Shown here in pieces: positions 51,096 through 59,764 of a stretch of 64,000 nt of DNA. The notes under the pieces are model-generated. The model made no database searches and was not told the origin of the DNA. It saw only the letters and a list, made by a program, of their open reading frames with translations. The stretch covers positions 1 to 64,000 of the forward strand of contig CBDDBX010000019.1 in assembly GCA_965225955.1 (NCBI GenBank). Reading direction: 5' to 3'. Made by a program: the position numbers and the translations under genes. Each line of letters begins with the position of its first letter. The first letter of the stretch is position 1. Source of the stretch: CBDDBX01 sp965225955. Its GTDB lineage: Bacteria > Acidobacteriota > Aminicenantia > UBA2199.

Positions 51096-51938
51096 TTATT
51101 TCTTTAAATATTTTACCGGAGATACGTATTTATGGAAGGGGGAGTAGTGGATGTAGTCTCTCAGGTGAGCATGATGTCCGTTCCCATAAATTATAAGAAT
51201 ACGATCTCCTTTTTCAGTATAACGTGAGATATTTCTGAAAATTCTCATATTCCTGTTGTTCCATCTGGCACACTGCCAGTCAGTTCCTGCATAATCGTTC
51301 TTTTTGAGTTCCCAGTGAAAGGTATTCAGAAAATAGGCACCCTGCATTTTATCAATGTTCTCTTTTGAGTTGATTCTCAGATAGTAATCCCGGAGGCTGT
51401 TATTGAGCAGATAGGTTGAGTTGGATTCATAAAATTTAACGTATTCTTTCTGACTTTTTTTGTAAGTACCGTTTTTATAAAACTCTTCAAGTTTTTTAAA
51501 GAACCCATCTCTGTTTTTAAGATATCTGTCGATATCACCACTCATTACATTTATACAGTAAACTTTTTTATGTCCCAGCTCCTTTGCTATTCGGTAGCCC
51601 AGCTGTTCTCTTTCATCTCTTTTAAGCTTGTACATACCTTTAACATATGCGTTGTACTTTTTATCAACTTTATGCTGCCCTGACAGATTTGATTCAATCA
51701 TTACTTTTGTAGGTTTGAACTTCTTCAGGCATTCAACTACTTCTGTCAGCTCTTTCTGTCTCTGTTCTGACATAACATCAGCTTTGTGTTTCTTCTTTGT
51801 TACATGAGCATCTCTGCCTGGATAGTTAAAATGGAAAGACCCCAGAACCATCACTTCAGTCTTCTGGTCCGGGGGAGAGGTTGAAAAGATAGTAAGAGGC
51901 ATAATTGTCATAAGAATAATAAGAATCGATTTTTTCAT
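51096..51938 (-). CDS. Exported DUF5694-like protein (TraB/TIKI-like fold)
   Basis: 280 residues with a signal peptide (ILIILMTIMPLTIFS). VMVLGSFHFNYPGRDAHV near the start and IYGNGHHAHLRD near the end are the paired Gly/His motifs of the DUF5694 group in the TraB/TIKI/EreA superfamily, members of which include metallopeptidases and hydrolases. The middle is helical and basic. Start behind AAGGAG on the minus strand. Substrate unknown. Appears intact. Confidence 0.7.
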   Translation of the reverse strand: MKKSILIILMTIMPLTIFSTSPPDQKTEVMVLGSFHFNYPGRDAHVTKKKHKADVMSEQRQKELTEVVECLKKFKPTKVMIESNLSGQHKVDKKYNAYVKGMYKLKRDEREQLGYRIAKELGHKKVYCINVMSGDIDRYLKNRDGFFKKLEEFYKNGTYKKSQKEYVKFYESNSTYLLNNSLRDYYLRINSKENIDKMQGAYFLNTFHWELKKNDYAGTDWQCARWNNRNMRIFRNISRYTEKGDRILIIYGNGHHAHLRDYIHYSPFHKYVSPVKYLKK

Positions 51939-52093
51939 GTAAAACTCCTTGTAAGTGTTAATAAGAGGAAAACGAAAGTTGTGGAGAATGGTTACAGAAA
52001 ATCAGAGATAAAATTATTTTTTATACAAATTGAACAGTTGAACGGATTGCAGTAAGTCTGAGGTGTAGAATTTATTATAAGAAACTCATTGTG

Positions 52094-52143
52094 TAAGGTA
52101 GGAGCCACGTCTCCTACCGTTGTTTATTTCAAGGCAGTCTTAA
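52094..52143. repeat. Dispersed hairpin repeat, copy 2
   Basis: Same GGTAGGAG...CTCCTACC stem (52097-52104, 52111-52118) and TTTATTTCAAG.CAGTC flank as copy 1, with a few mismatches. It is not placed as a terminator of a plus-strand gene, which supports a mobile or REP-like origin. Confidence 0.6.
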
Positions 52144-52174
52144 TAATGAAGAGGTTGCGCACACAGGCACAATC

Positions 52175-52341
52175 GAGGCTGTCTCAAAACTCATATAATT
52201 TTTTTGAAACACGAATGCACGCAAATAAAAGATAAGAAATGTTAAAAGAAATCGTAAAATTTTCAGTTAAATTGTTTTTTACTCTTCTTTTAACGGACTT
52301 TTTTAATGCACGCTAAGTTAAGGTGATTTTGAGACAGCCTC
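52175..52341. mobile_element. MITE-like element with GAGGCTGTCTC ends
   Basis: GAGGCTGTCTCAAAA (52175-52189) and its exact reverse complement (52327-52341) bound 167 bp of AT-rich, non-coding DNA. The ends resemble those of insertion sequences. No clear target duplication is visible and no transposase is present. Confidence 0.6.
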
Positions 52342-52380
52342 AACCCTACGGGTATTACTTTTATTAAGTCGTGCTGTTTT

Positions 52381-52797
52381 TTAGAAAGTGAGCACTTTAT
52401 GGCCCTTTTTCAGGTATGAAGTCAGAGGTTTTCCCATATATTCAACTTCGACTCCCATCTTCTTAAGAGTATCTGAAACACCATACTTATCTGAGCACCA
52501 TTTGCATGCTTTAAGAACAACACCTGATTTTTTAAGTTGTGCCAGTTTATCTTTAAAGGTTCCTGAGGTGGCAGTTAATTTAGCTGAAGGGCCCCAGATT
52601 ATAAGGGTGACATTCTTCCACCATTTCAGCTTTTTCGAATTAAGGACGTAAGGAAATACAACTTTTTCGAACACTTCTGAATCTGAACTTGTCCAGAGAA
52701 CAGCAAGGGAATCTGTATCTGCATTCTTTTGTGACGCTATTGCCGGAAGGACACAAATCACTGCTAAAAGAACTAATAGAGTAGATTTTCTGATCAT
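52381..52797 (-). CDS. Exported DsrE-like protein
   Basis: 138 residues with a signal peptide (LLVLLAVICVLPAIA). The DsrE/DsrF-like fold is suggested by LAVLWTSSDSEVFEKVVFPYV, VTLIIWGPSAKLTA and the Cys-containing CKWCSDKYGV segment. DsrE proteins relay sulfur or have unknown roles; exported forms are uncharacterised. Ribosome site GGAGG upstream on the minus strand. It probably shares no transcript with the DUF5694-like gene, since two repeats intervene. Confidence 0.7.
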   Translation of the reverse strand: MIRKSTLLVLLAVICVLPAIASQKNADTDSLAVLWTSSDSEVFEKVVFPYVLNSKKLKWWKNVTLIIWGPSAKLTATSGTFKDKLAQLKKSGVVLKACKWCSDKYGVSDTLKKMGVEVEYMGKPLTSYLKKGHKVLTF

Positions 52798-52943
52798 AAT
52801 TACCTCCAGAAACTAATTGTAAAGGAAAGGAAAAATTTGTGCACAATATAATCCATGAAATACCTGCAGGGGGTGATTCATTAATAATGCCCCATTAAAG
52901 GCGGCCCTGTGTGGGGGGCCTCTTCATATAAGATTTTTATAAA

Positions 52944-55190
52944 TTATTTGATTTTATATTCTTTTGGTGGGGTGACTCCGAGGAGGTTTTTCACAAAGTA
53001 ATCCCATCTCTTTCTTACATAGTATGGACTCTCATCCTGAAGATAGTGACCTTTTCCGGGAATAATCAGGAAATCAAAATCCCTGTTTGCTTCAATAAGT
53101 GCATTAACAAGAGCAAGAGAGGATGTTGGATGAACATTGGTGTCCATTTCTCCATGAACTATGAGAAGTTTACCTTTTAGTTTATGTGCATGGGTAATAT
53201 TTGACTGGTCCTCATAGTGTTTGTCTACTGGAGATCCCATCCATAGTTCATTCCACCAGTTTTTATCCATTCTGTGATCATGGTTACCGGAAGCAGATAT
53301 CCCGACTTTAAAGAAATCCGGGTAAATAAACATAGCCCTTGCAACGTCATACCCTCCTGCAGAGAATCCGTAAATTCCAACTCTTGATATATCCATCCAT
53401 TGGCGGGTAACCGCAAGATTTTTAATTGCCGTTACATGATCTTCTGACCCTCTGCCTAAATTCTTATATGAGAAATTATGAAAAGCTTTTGATCTTTTGC
53501 CGGTACCCCTTCCATCTACTTCGATAACAATGAATCCCAGTTCTGCAAAAGACCAGGCTTCACTGCGAAAGGCTCTGAAGGATTTAGGAGTAAAAAAGTT
53601 GTGAGGCCCTGTATATATCTTATCAATAACCGGGTATTTTTTTGAGGGATCAAAATTCCTGGGTTTATAAATGAGACCATATATATCTGTTTTACCGTCA
53701 GCAGCTTTTGTTCTGAACTCTTCAGGATATTTCCAGCCTGTAGCAAGCAGAGGTGTTATATTTTCTCTTTTCAGAATTCTTCTGTTTTTTCCATTTTTAC
53801 TGCTTTTAAGAATGTATACGGGACTCATATTGTGTTTTGAAACAGTATCTATGAAATACTTACCTGATGGTGCAATATTAACTGAATGTTCAGCATTTTC
53901 CACCGTTAGTAATTTACTACCTGAGCCGTTGAAGTTTACTCTGTAGAGTGATCTGTAATAAGGGTTCCTGCTCTTATTTCTGCCGGAGGCCATATATAGG
54001 ATCTTCTGCTTTTTCTCATTTACATAATTAAGACTTCTGACAAAATAACTACCTTTTGTAATCTGGTTAATCAGTTTACCGGTATGCCCATTGTACAGAT
54101 AGAGATGATTCCAGCCACTTCTTTCTGAGGACCATATAAACATATCTCCGTCCTTTACAGATCTTACTGTTTGTATTATAGGGTCAACAGGACCTGCTTT
54201 ACTGGTTTCAGAAATAATAGTTCTGACTGCACCTGATTTTGCATTCATCTCTTTCAAAGATATTGTTCTGAAACCTCTGGTGGATTGAGTGTAGAAGAAA
54301 CCTCTGCTGTCTTTGTACCAGTTAAGTGGTTTAAAGTACCAGGTTATTTCAATTTTGTTAGAAGGTGAAGTATAAAATAACTCTTTTTTATTGAGGTTAT
54401 ACATAACCAGTTCAGCTTCAGGAAGATGTTTGTCAACTGGAAGAGAGTAAGGGAAAGATATCAATTCAGGTCTGGCTTTAGATGGGGCAGGAGTTTTTAT
54501 CATATGCATTATGCCTGTTTTTCTGTAATCAAATCTGGCAGTAGCAAATTTTTTTGAGTCCGGGGACCAGTAGATATAGAACCAGGGAGTTTTGTTATTC
54601 TGAACTTCCCAGGAGTTGGGGGGAGCAGAGCCATATGAGTACAGATGTTTCCCATCTGTTGTCAGTTGCGTTATTCTGCCTGTAGCTATATCTTTAAGAA
54701 AGAGATTGTAATCTTTTATAAATACCAGCCATTTCCCATCTGGTGATTCCCCATGTTTTTTATTTACAGAGGTTGGAGTAGATGTGCATTTATAATTTTT
54801 AAGATTACAGGTGACTCTTCGGGAGTTTATAGTGAAGGTTATTGTTCTGCTATCTGGTCCAATTTTAAGCTTCTTAAGATTCATGCTGTAAGGCTGAACA
54901 GGAGATTTCAGAAGATTGCTCAGGTTCTTTGCCAGTTTTTTATGGTCAAAAGCTTTAGTATACGCATTGGTTGAGCAGACTACTTTATAGTAGATCTTCC
55001 CGTTATTTTCCGATTTACTGAACCACAATGTTTCACCATTCTCAGACCAGACAGGTTTGAAGCCTTTGTCAGGTAATAGTTTTGCTATATTACGTGGCAG
55101 AAACTGCTCTGCATTTCTGTAATTCTTAAGTGTTCCATCTGCTATAAGCAGGTGGGTGCTGATAATAAAAACAAGAATGTACCATTTCAT
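52944..55190 (-). CDS. Exported S9-family prolyl peptidase
   Basis: 748 residues with a signal peptide (ILVFIISTHLLIADG). The N-terminal propeller contains WSPDSKKFATARFDYRK and WSSERSGWNHLYLYNGHTGKL; the catalytic domain has Ser in GFSAGGYD, Asp in VHGEMDTNVHP and His in IPGKGHYLQ. It is DPP-IV-like in overall plan, but I could not find the DWVYEEE-type Glu motif of the other S9 enzyme in this window, so it may not be restricted to dipeptides. A second exported proline-directed peptidase, outside the hydroxyproline operon. Confidence 0.85.
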   Translation of the reverse strand: MKWYILVFIISTHLLIADGTLKNYRNAEQFLPRNIAKLLPDKGFKPVWSENGETLWFSKSENNGKIYYKVVCSTNAYTKAFDHKKLAKNLSNLLKSPVQPYSMNLKKLKIGPDSRTITFTINSRRVTCNLKNYKCTSTPTSVNKKHGESPDGKWLVFIKDYNLFLKDIATGRITQLTTDGKHLYSYGSAPPNSWEVQNNKTPWFYIYWSPDSKKFATARFDYRKTGIMHMIKTPAPSKARPELISFPYSLPVDKHLPEAELVMYNLNKKELFYTSPSNKIEITWYFKPLNWYKDSRGFFYTQSTRGFRTISLKEMNAKSGAVRTIISETSKAGPVDPIIQTVRSVKDGDMFIWSSERSGWNHLYLYNGHTGKLINQITKGSYFVRSLNYVNEKKQKILYMASGRNKSRNPYYRSLYRVNFNGSGSKLLTVENAEHSVNIAPSGKYFIDTVSKHNMSPVYILKSSKNGKNRRILKRENITPLLATGWKYPEEFRTKAADGKTDIYGLIYKPRNFDPSKKYPVIDKIYTGPHNFFTPKSFRAFRSEAWSFAELGFIVIEVDGRGTGKRSKAFHNFSYKNLGRGSEDHVTAIKNLAVTRQWMDISRVGIYGFSAGGYDVARAMFIYPDFFKVGISASGNHDHRMDKNWWNELWMGSPVDKHYEDQSNITHAHKLKGKLLIVHGEMDTNVHPTSSLALVNALIEANRDFDFLIIPGKGHYLQDESPYYVRKRWDYFVKNLLGVTPPKEYKIK

Positions 55191-55592
55191 AATTAATACC
55201 TCTATTTGTTATCTGTTCAGACTTATATTAAACCATAAAGGATCTCTTTTTCAATATCTGTGATATTTTAGATATTAGTTGAGAGGAAGAGAATGTACGA
55301 TATAGTATTAAAAGAGATATATGCTACTGATCAGGATCATCTGTATGATACAGTTATGGTTATATTGATTAAGAATTTATAAAATTTTTATTAAATACAA
55401 AAATTTCTTTTTATTATGTAAATGTGTCAGGAATTATTCGTTTTCAGATTTTCTTTAGTTAGAATGAGAGAGAAAAACAGATAAGTTTTATAAAAAAAGA
55501 GTTGGAAAAATTTTTTTTATTCTGATATATTGGTTCTATTAATAAAAAAAGTTAACAGGTAGTGGATGTAGTACAATGGTTTGGGGCACATA
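55191..55592 (+). promoter_or_regulatory. Intergenic region with promoter of the glycan cluster
   Basis: About 400 bp, very AT-rich. Candidate promoter TTGGAA (55502-55507), 18-bp spacer, TATATT (55526-55531), about 60 bp before the first glycan gene. AATATCT and AGATATT near 55253-55276 form a spaced inverted repeat. No gene seen. Confidence 0.45.
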
Positions 55593-56546
55593 ATGAAATT
55601 GATTATTCAGATTCCATGTTTCAATGAAGAGGAAACGTTGCCAATGGTAATAGAAGAGTTGCCAAGGCATGTTAAAGGGTTTGATAAAGTTGAGTGGTTG
55701 GTTATTAATGATGGTAGTAGTGATAGAACTGAAGAGATAGCACGCAGCCTGGGTGTAGATCACATAGTAAAATTCATAAGAAACAGAGGCCTCGCAAGAA
55801 GTTTTCAGGCAGGACTTAACCGATGTGTAGAGCTTGGGGCTGATGCAATCGTAAATATTGATGGTGATAACCAATATTCAGGAAAAGATATTGAGGCCCT
55901 TGTTAAACCGGTTTTAGAAAGAAAAGCTGATATTGTAATTGGTGAACGACCAATAATGAATATTAAGCACTTCTCCTTCATAAAAAAGAGATTGCAGAAA
56001 ATGGGTAGCTGGTTTGTAAGGCGTGTAAGCCGTACAAATGTACCTGATGCACCAAGTGGTTTCAGATGTTTTTCAAGAGAAGCGGCTATTCAGATTAATG
56101 TGTTTAATGATTATACATATACACTTGAAACAATAATTCAGGCAGGGCAGAAGAATCTTATGATCAGTTCTGTTGCTATCAGAGTAAATGGTGACTTCAG
56201 AGAGTCCAGGCTTCTTAAAAACAGTTTTGATTATATAAGAAAATCTGTGATGACAATTGCCAGGATTCTTGTGGTGTACAGGCCTTATAAATTTTTTACT
56301 ATTACCGGACTTCTTATGATGCTTCCTGGTTTTATAATAGGATTGAGGTTTTTGTACTTCTATTTCACTGATGGCGGGGCAGGTCATATTCAGTCCCTTA
56401 TTCTTGCATCACTACTTATAGGTGGAGGTTTGTACTTCATACTTATTGCTTTTATAGCAGATTTACTTGCTGTTAATCGTAAACTGATTGAAGATGTACA
56501 GACAAGGGTAAGAAAACTTGAAGTTGGAGTTGCTGAACGTGAGTAG
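55593..56546 (+). CDS. GT2 glycosyltransferase, polyprenyl-phosphate type, with two C-terminal TM helices
   Basis: 317 residues from ATG 55593 (MKLIIQIPCFNEEETL); a TTG 12 bp upstream is in frame but less likely. GT2 motifs: VINDGSSDRT and NIDGDNQYSG (DxD-like). Two TM helices near the C-terminus (FTITGLLMMLPGFIIGLRFLYF and SLILASLLIGGGLYFILIAF) match DPM1/GtrB-like enzymes that load sugars onto polyprenyl phosphate. First gene of a polysaccharide operon; overlaps the next gene by 8 bp. Confidence 0.8.
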   Translation: MKLIIQIPCFNEEETLPMVIEELPRHVKGFDKVEWLVINDGSSDRTEEIARSLGVDHIVKFIRNRGLARSFQAGLNRCVELGADAIVNIDGDNQYSGKDIEALVKPVLERKADIVIGERPIMNIKHFSFIKKRLQKMGSWFVRRVSRTNVPDAPSGFRCFSREAAIQINVFNDYTYTLETIIQAGQKNLMISSVAIRVNGDFRESRLLKNSFDYIRKSVMTIARILVVYRPYKFFTITGLLMMLPGFIIGLRFLYFYFTDGGAGHIQSLILASLLIGGGLYFILIAFIADLLAVNRKLIEDVQTRVRKLEVGVAERE

Positions 56547-57432
56547 CTCTGAGAAATTAAGTGTAGTTATTCCTGCTTACAATTCTTCTAAGGAAGATCT
56601 TGAAATACTTAATGAATCTCTGAATCAACAGAGTCTGGTAAATTTTGAAGTTATTGTTGTGGATGATTGCTCTCAGTTTAATAACTATTCAGTATTTGGA
56701 AATGCAGATTATGAATTTAAGATTGTAGAGAAGAGCAGTAACAGTGGTCCTGCGGATACAAGAAATTGCGGTGTAAAACACTCTTCAGGGAAGTATCTGT
56801 TTTTTACAGATACGGACTGTAAATTGTTGCCGGACACTCTGGACAGAGTTCAGAAATATCTGAGGGACAGTGATATTGTAGTTGGTAATACTATTACAGA
56901 GACCTCTACACTTACGGGTGAACTTATAGCGTATCTTGGATTTCCCGGAGGTGGTAATATCGGTTTTCATTCTGTATGGAAAGTTGATAAATATAATTTT
57001 ACTACAAGCTTCAGTAGCTGTAATCTGGGTATGAGGCGGGAAGTATTTGAAGCGTTGGGAGGATTTGATATCTCATCGCCGGTACCAGGGGGAGAAGATA
57101 CAATTCTTGCGGAAAAAGCTATCGGTGAGGGGTGGCGAATTAAATATAACAGACTACAGGTTGTCTATCATAAAGAGAAAAAGAGTTTAAAAAGTTTCTG
57201 CTTATGGCAAATTACCAGAGGCAGAGGAAACTATTATATAAAAAAGAAGGTGCCTGGAGTTTCAGGTTATCTGAAGCTGAGAGTGTGGTCTTTTATTAAC
57301 AGTCTCAGAAAAAGCAGATTTTATGCACCTTTTGTAATAATTCTGATTGGTATTTCAGTGTTATTACAATCTTATGGATACTATCTGGAAAAATTTACAA
57401 TACGTAAGTCAGGGAGGAGCATTAATGCATGA
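56539..57432 (+). CDS. GT2 glycosyltransferase
   Basis: 297 residues from GTG 56539 (overlapping the previous stop). GT-A signatures: SVVIPAYNSS, EVIVVDDCS, FTDTDCK (DxD) and GGEDTILAEKA, where the ED pair serves as base. A C-terminal hydrophobic helix (FVIILIGISVLLQSYGYYLE) anchors it to the membrane. Adds a sugar to the surface glycan; donor unknown. Confidence 0.85.
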   Translation: MSSSEKLSVVIPAYNSSKEDLEILNESLNQQSLVNFEVIVVDDCSQFNNYSVFGNADYEFKIVEKSSNSGPADTRNCGVKHSSGKYLFFTDTDCKLLPDTLDRVQKYLRDSDIVVGNTITETSTLTGELIAYLGFPGGGNIGFHSVWKVDKYNFTTSFSSCNLGMRREVFEALGGFDISSPVPGGEDTILAEKAIGEGWRIKYNRLQVVYHKEKKSLKSFCLWQITRGRGNYYIKKKVPGVSGYLKLRVWSFINSLRKSRFYAPFVIILIGISVLLQSYGYYLEKFTIRKSGRSINA

Positions 57433-58447
57433 AAACGGAAAAGATTACTGCTATGTAATTGCAGAGATAGGGCATAATCATCAGGGAGAGCTGAAGACGG
57501 CTTTACAGATGATTGAGGTAGCAGCAAATTGTGGTGTTGATGCTGTAAAATTACAGAAACGTGATAATAGAGCACTCTATACCAAAGCCTATTATGATAG
57601 AGAATATGATAATCCAAACAGCTATGGAAAAACTTATGGTGAGCACAGAGAGTTTCTGGAGTTTGGCGAGAGTGAATATAGAGAACTGATGGCCTGCGCT
57701 GAAGACAAAGGTGTGGATTTCATGGCTACAGCTTTCGATTTTGAGAGTGTGGAGTTTCTGGAAAAGCTTGGAGTTAAAAGTTATAAACTGGCTTCAGGTG
57801 ATATTACCAATACTCCTCTGCTGGAATGTATTGCAAAACTTGGTAAACCAATGGTGGTTTCAACAGGAGCAGCAGCAGTTGAAGAACTTAAAATGGCTTA
57901 TGAGGTAATTACGGGATTTAATAAAAAACTGACTATGCTGCATTGTGTGGCCGGATACCCGGCAGATTATCAGGATCTCAATTTAAGCTTTATTACAACT
58001 ATGAAGCAGATGTTTCCTGAAGCAACAATTGGTTATTCAGGACACGATAACGGTATTCTTGCCGGAGTAGTTGCATATATGCTGGGAGCCAGAGTGGTGG
58101 AGAAGCATTTTACTCTCAACAGATCACTTAAGGGTACAGATCATAAGTTCTCTTTAGAGCCTGAAGGAATGAGGAAACAGGTAAGGGATCTCAGAAGAAT
58201 ACCTGTAAGTCTTGGAGATAGTAATAAAAGAGTTGAAGATTTTGAAAAACCTGCAAGGCAGAAAATGGGAAAAGGTATTTATACAGCTGGAAAGATTGAA
58301 GCCGGAACTGTACTCAGATATGAAGATCTGGTTCTGAAATCCCCGGGAACTGAGATGGCTCCTTATATGTTGTCAGAAATTGTTGGTAAGACTCTTATAA
58401 GAACAGTGGATGAAGAGACAGCTCTGACAAGCGGAGATTTAAAATAG
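57425..58447 (+). CDS. NeuB-like nonulosonate synthase with SAF domain
   Basis: 340 residues from ATG 57425 behind GGAGGAG. The TIM-barrel part has AEIGHNHQGELKTALQMI, DAVKLQKRD, GYPADYQDLNL, IGYSGHDNG and EKHFTLNRSLKGTDH; the C-terminal antifreeze-like SAF domain follows (GKGIYTAGKIEAGT). It condenses phosphoenolpyruvate with a hexosamine or related aldose to a nine-carbon acid (sialic, legionaminic or similar). Which acid is not fixed by sequence; the CMP-transferase is not in the window. Confidence 0.88.
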   Translation: MHENGKDYCYVIAEIGHNHQGELKTALQMIEVAANCGVDAVKLQKRDNRALYTKAYYDREYDNPNSYGKTYGEHREFLEFGESEYRELMACAEDKGVDFMATAFDFESVEFLEKLGVKSYKLASGDITNTPLLECIAKLGKPMVVSTGAAAVEELKMAYEVITGFNKKLTMLHCVAGYPADYQDLNLSFITTMKQMFPEATIGYSGHDNGILAGVVAYMLGARVVEKHFTLNRSLKGTDHKFSLEPEGMRKQVRDLRRIPVSLGDSNKRVEDFEKPARQKMGKGIYTAGKIEAGTVLRYEDLVLKSPGTEMAPYMLSEIVGKTLIRTVDEETALTSGDLK

Positions 58448-58448
58448 A

Positions 58449-58946
58449 ATGGATGACAGTTTAAAAAAGATAGTCAGGAATATCAGATTTGCGGTTTTCG
58501 ATTTTGATGGGGTTTTTACAGATAACAGAGTACTTGTACTACAGGATGGTACAGAAGGGGTTATGTGTAACAGATCAGATGGACTTGGGGTGCAAATGCT
58601 CAAAAGAGCAGGTGTAAAAACCATGGTTCTGTCAAAAGAGAGGAATCCTGTAGTAAGTAAAAGATGTGAAAAACTTGGAATAGACTGTATACAGGCTTGT
58701 GATGATAAGATTACAACGTTGAAGTCAATTGCTGCAGATGCAGAGATTAAACTGGAAAATATCTCTTATATGGGAAACGATATAAATGACGTCTGCTGCT
58801 TAAAAGAGGTAGGATTTCCTGTTGTAGTTGCTGACGCTTATCCTGAAGCTTCTGAACATGCTGTTCACGTAACTGATAAACCTGGTGGTTATGGTGCTGT
58901 AAGGGAACTTTGTGACCTGATAATATCGCTTAGAGGAGAAAAATGA
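58449..58946 (+). CDS. KdsC-like HAD phosphatase
   Basis: 165 residues. HAD motif I in FDFDGVFTDN, motif II VLSKERN, motif IV GNDINDVCCL. Size and motifs match KdsC-type phosphatases, which remove phosphate from 3-deoxy-octulosonate or nonulosonate 8/9-phosphates. Directly after the NeuB-like gene, so the product is probably a nonulosonate phosphate. Overlaps the next start by 4 bp. Confidence 0.85.
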   Translation: MDDSLKKIVRNIRFAVFDFDGVFTDNRVLVLQDGTEGVMCNRSDGLGVQMLKRAGVKTMVLSKERNPVVSKRCEKLGIDCIQACDDKITTLKSIAADAEIKLENISYMGNDINDVCCLKEVGFPVVVADAYPEASEHAVHVTDKPGGYGAVRELCDLIISLRGEK

Positions 58947-59752
58947 TAAAAGCAGCTGGAATGTTTGATCTGAGTGGCAGAACGGCAGTGGTTACAGGAG
59001 CAGCCGGTCAGCTGGGTGGGGAGTATGTAAGAGTTCTTCTTGAAGCTGGAGCAAATGTTGTTGCTCTGGATCTGTATCCCGAAAACCCTAAAGGAAAACT
59101 TGATAATATTGATAGCAGCAGACTCCTTATCAGGAAGTGTGATGTTACTTCAAAAGAAGAACTTACGGCGATTCTTGAAGAAAGCAAAGAGAAGTTCGGA
59201 GTGCCTTCAATACTTATAAATAATGCTGCAATTGATGCGCCACCTGATGCCGATGAGAGTGAAACCGGACCTTTTGAAACTTATCCTGAAACATCATGGG
59301 ATAAGATAATTGGAGCAAATCTCAAGAGTGTATTTCTTTGTTGTCAGGTTTTTGGCGGAGCTATGGCGGAGTCAGAAGTTCCGGGTTCAATAATTAACAT
59401 ATCTTCTATTTACGGAATACTTTCGCCGGATCAGAGAATTTATGAGTACAAAGACCGTCCTTTCTTTAAACCGGTTACCTACTCTGTAAGCAAATCCGGT
59501 ATGATGAATATGACCAGATATCTGGCAACTTACTGGGGAAAGAGAGGTGTCAGAGTTAATACCCTTACTCTGGCAGGAGTTTTTAATAATCAGGATGATA
59601 CTTTCCTGAAGAACTATACAGCAAAAGTACCTCTGGGACGGATGGCTGATAGTGCTGAATATAATGGTGCAGTTCTTTTTCTGGCTTCCGATGCATCATC
59701 TTATATGACGGGAGCAAATCTTGTAATGGATGGCGGTTTTACTGCCTGGTAA
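58943..59752 (+). CDS. SDR oxidoreductase in glycan cluster
   Basis: 269 residues. TGAAGQLGGEY (nucleotide loop), NNAA, ISSIYG (Ser), YSVSKSG (Tyr/Lys) and VNTLTLAGVFNNQDD. LDLYPE after beta2 indicates NAD(H) preference. Related SDRs in nonulosonate loci reduce keto-sugars; substrate not known. Coupled to the phosphatase gene. Confidence 0.82.
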   Translation: MIKAAGMFDLSGRTAVVTGAAGQLGGEYVRVLLEAGANVVALDLYPENPKGKLDNIDSSRLLIRKCDVTSKEELTAILEESKEKFGVPSILINNAAIDAPPDADESETGPFETYPETSWDKIIGANLKSVFLCCQVFGGAMAESEVPGSIINISSIYGILSPDQRIYEYKDRPFFKPVTYSVSKSGMMNMTRYLATYWGKRGVRVNTLTLAGVFNNQDDTFLKNYTAKVPLGRMADSAEYNGAVLFLASDASSYMTGANLVMDGGFTAW

Positions 59753-59764
59753 ATGGAGGATACG

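Larger units (their letters stand above)
51939..52380. other. Repeat-filled intergenic region
   Basis: 440 bp between two minus-strand genes. It contains the second hairpin repeat (52094-52143) and a MITE-like element (52175-52341), annotated separately. No gene. Confidence 0.5.

Noticed and set aside
50892..51107. 71-codon ORF after the chemotaxis operon
   Set aside because: No ribosome site, low-complexity Cys/Leu-rich product, and it runs into the end of the minus-strand gene.
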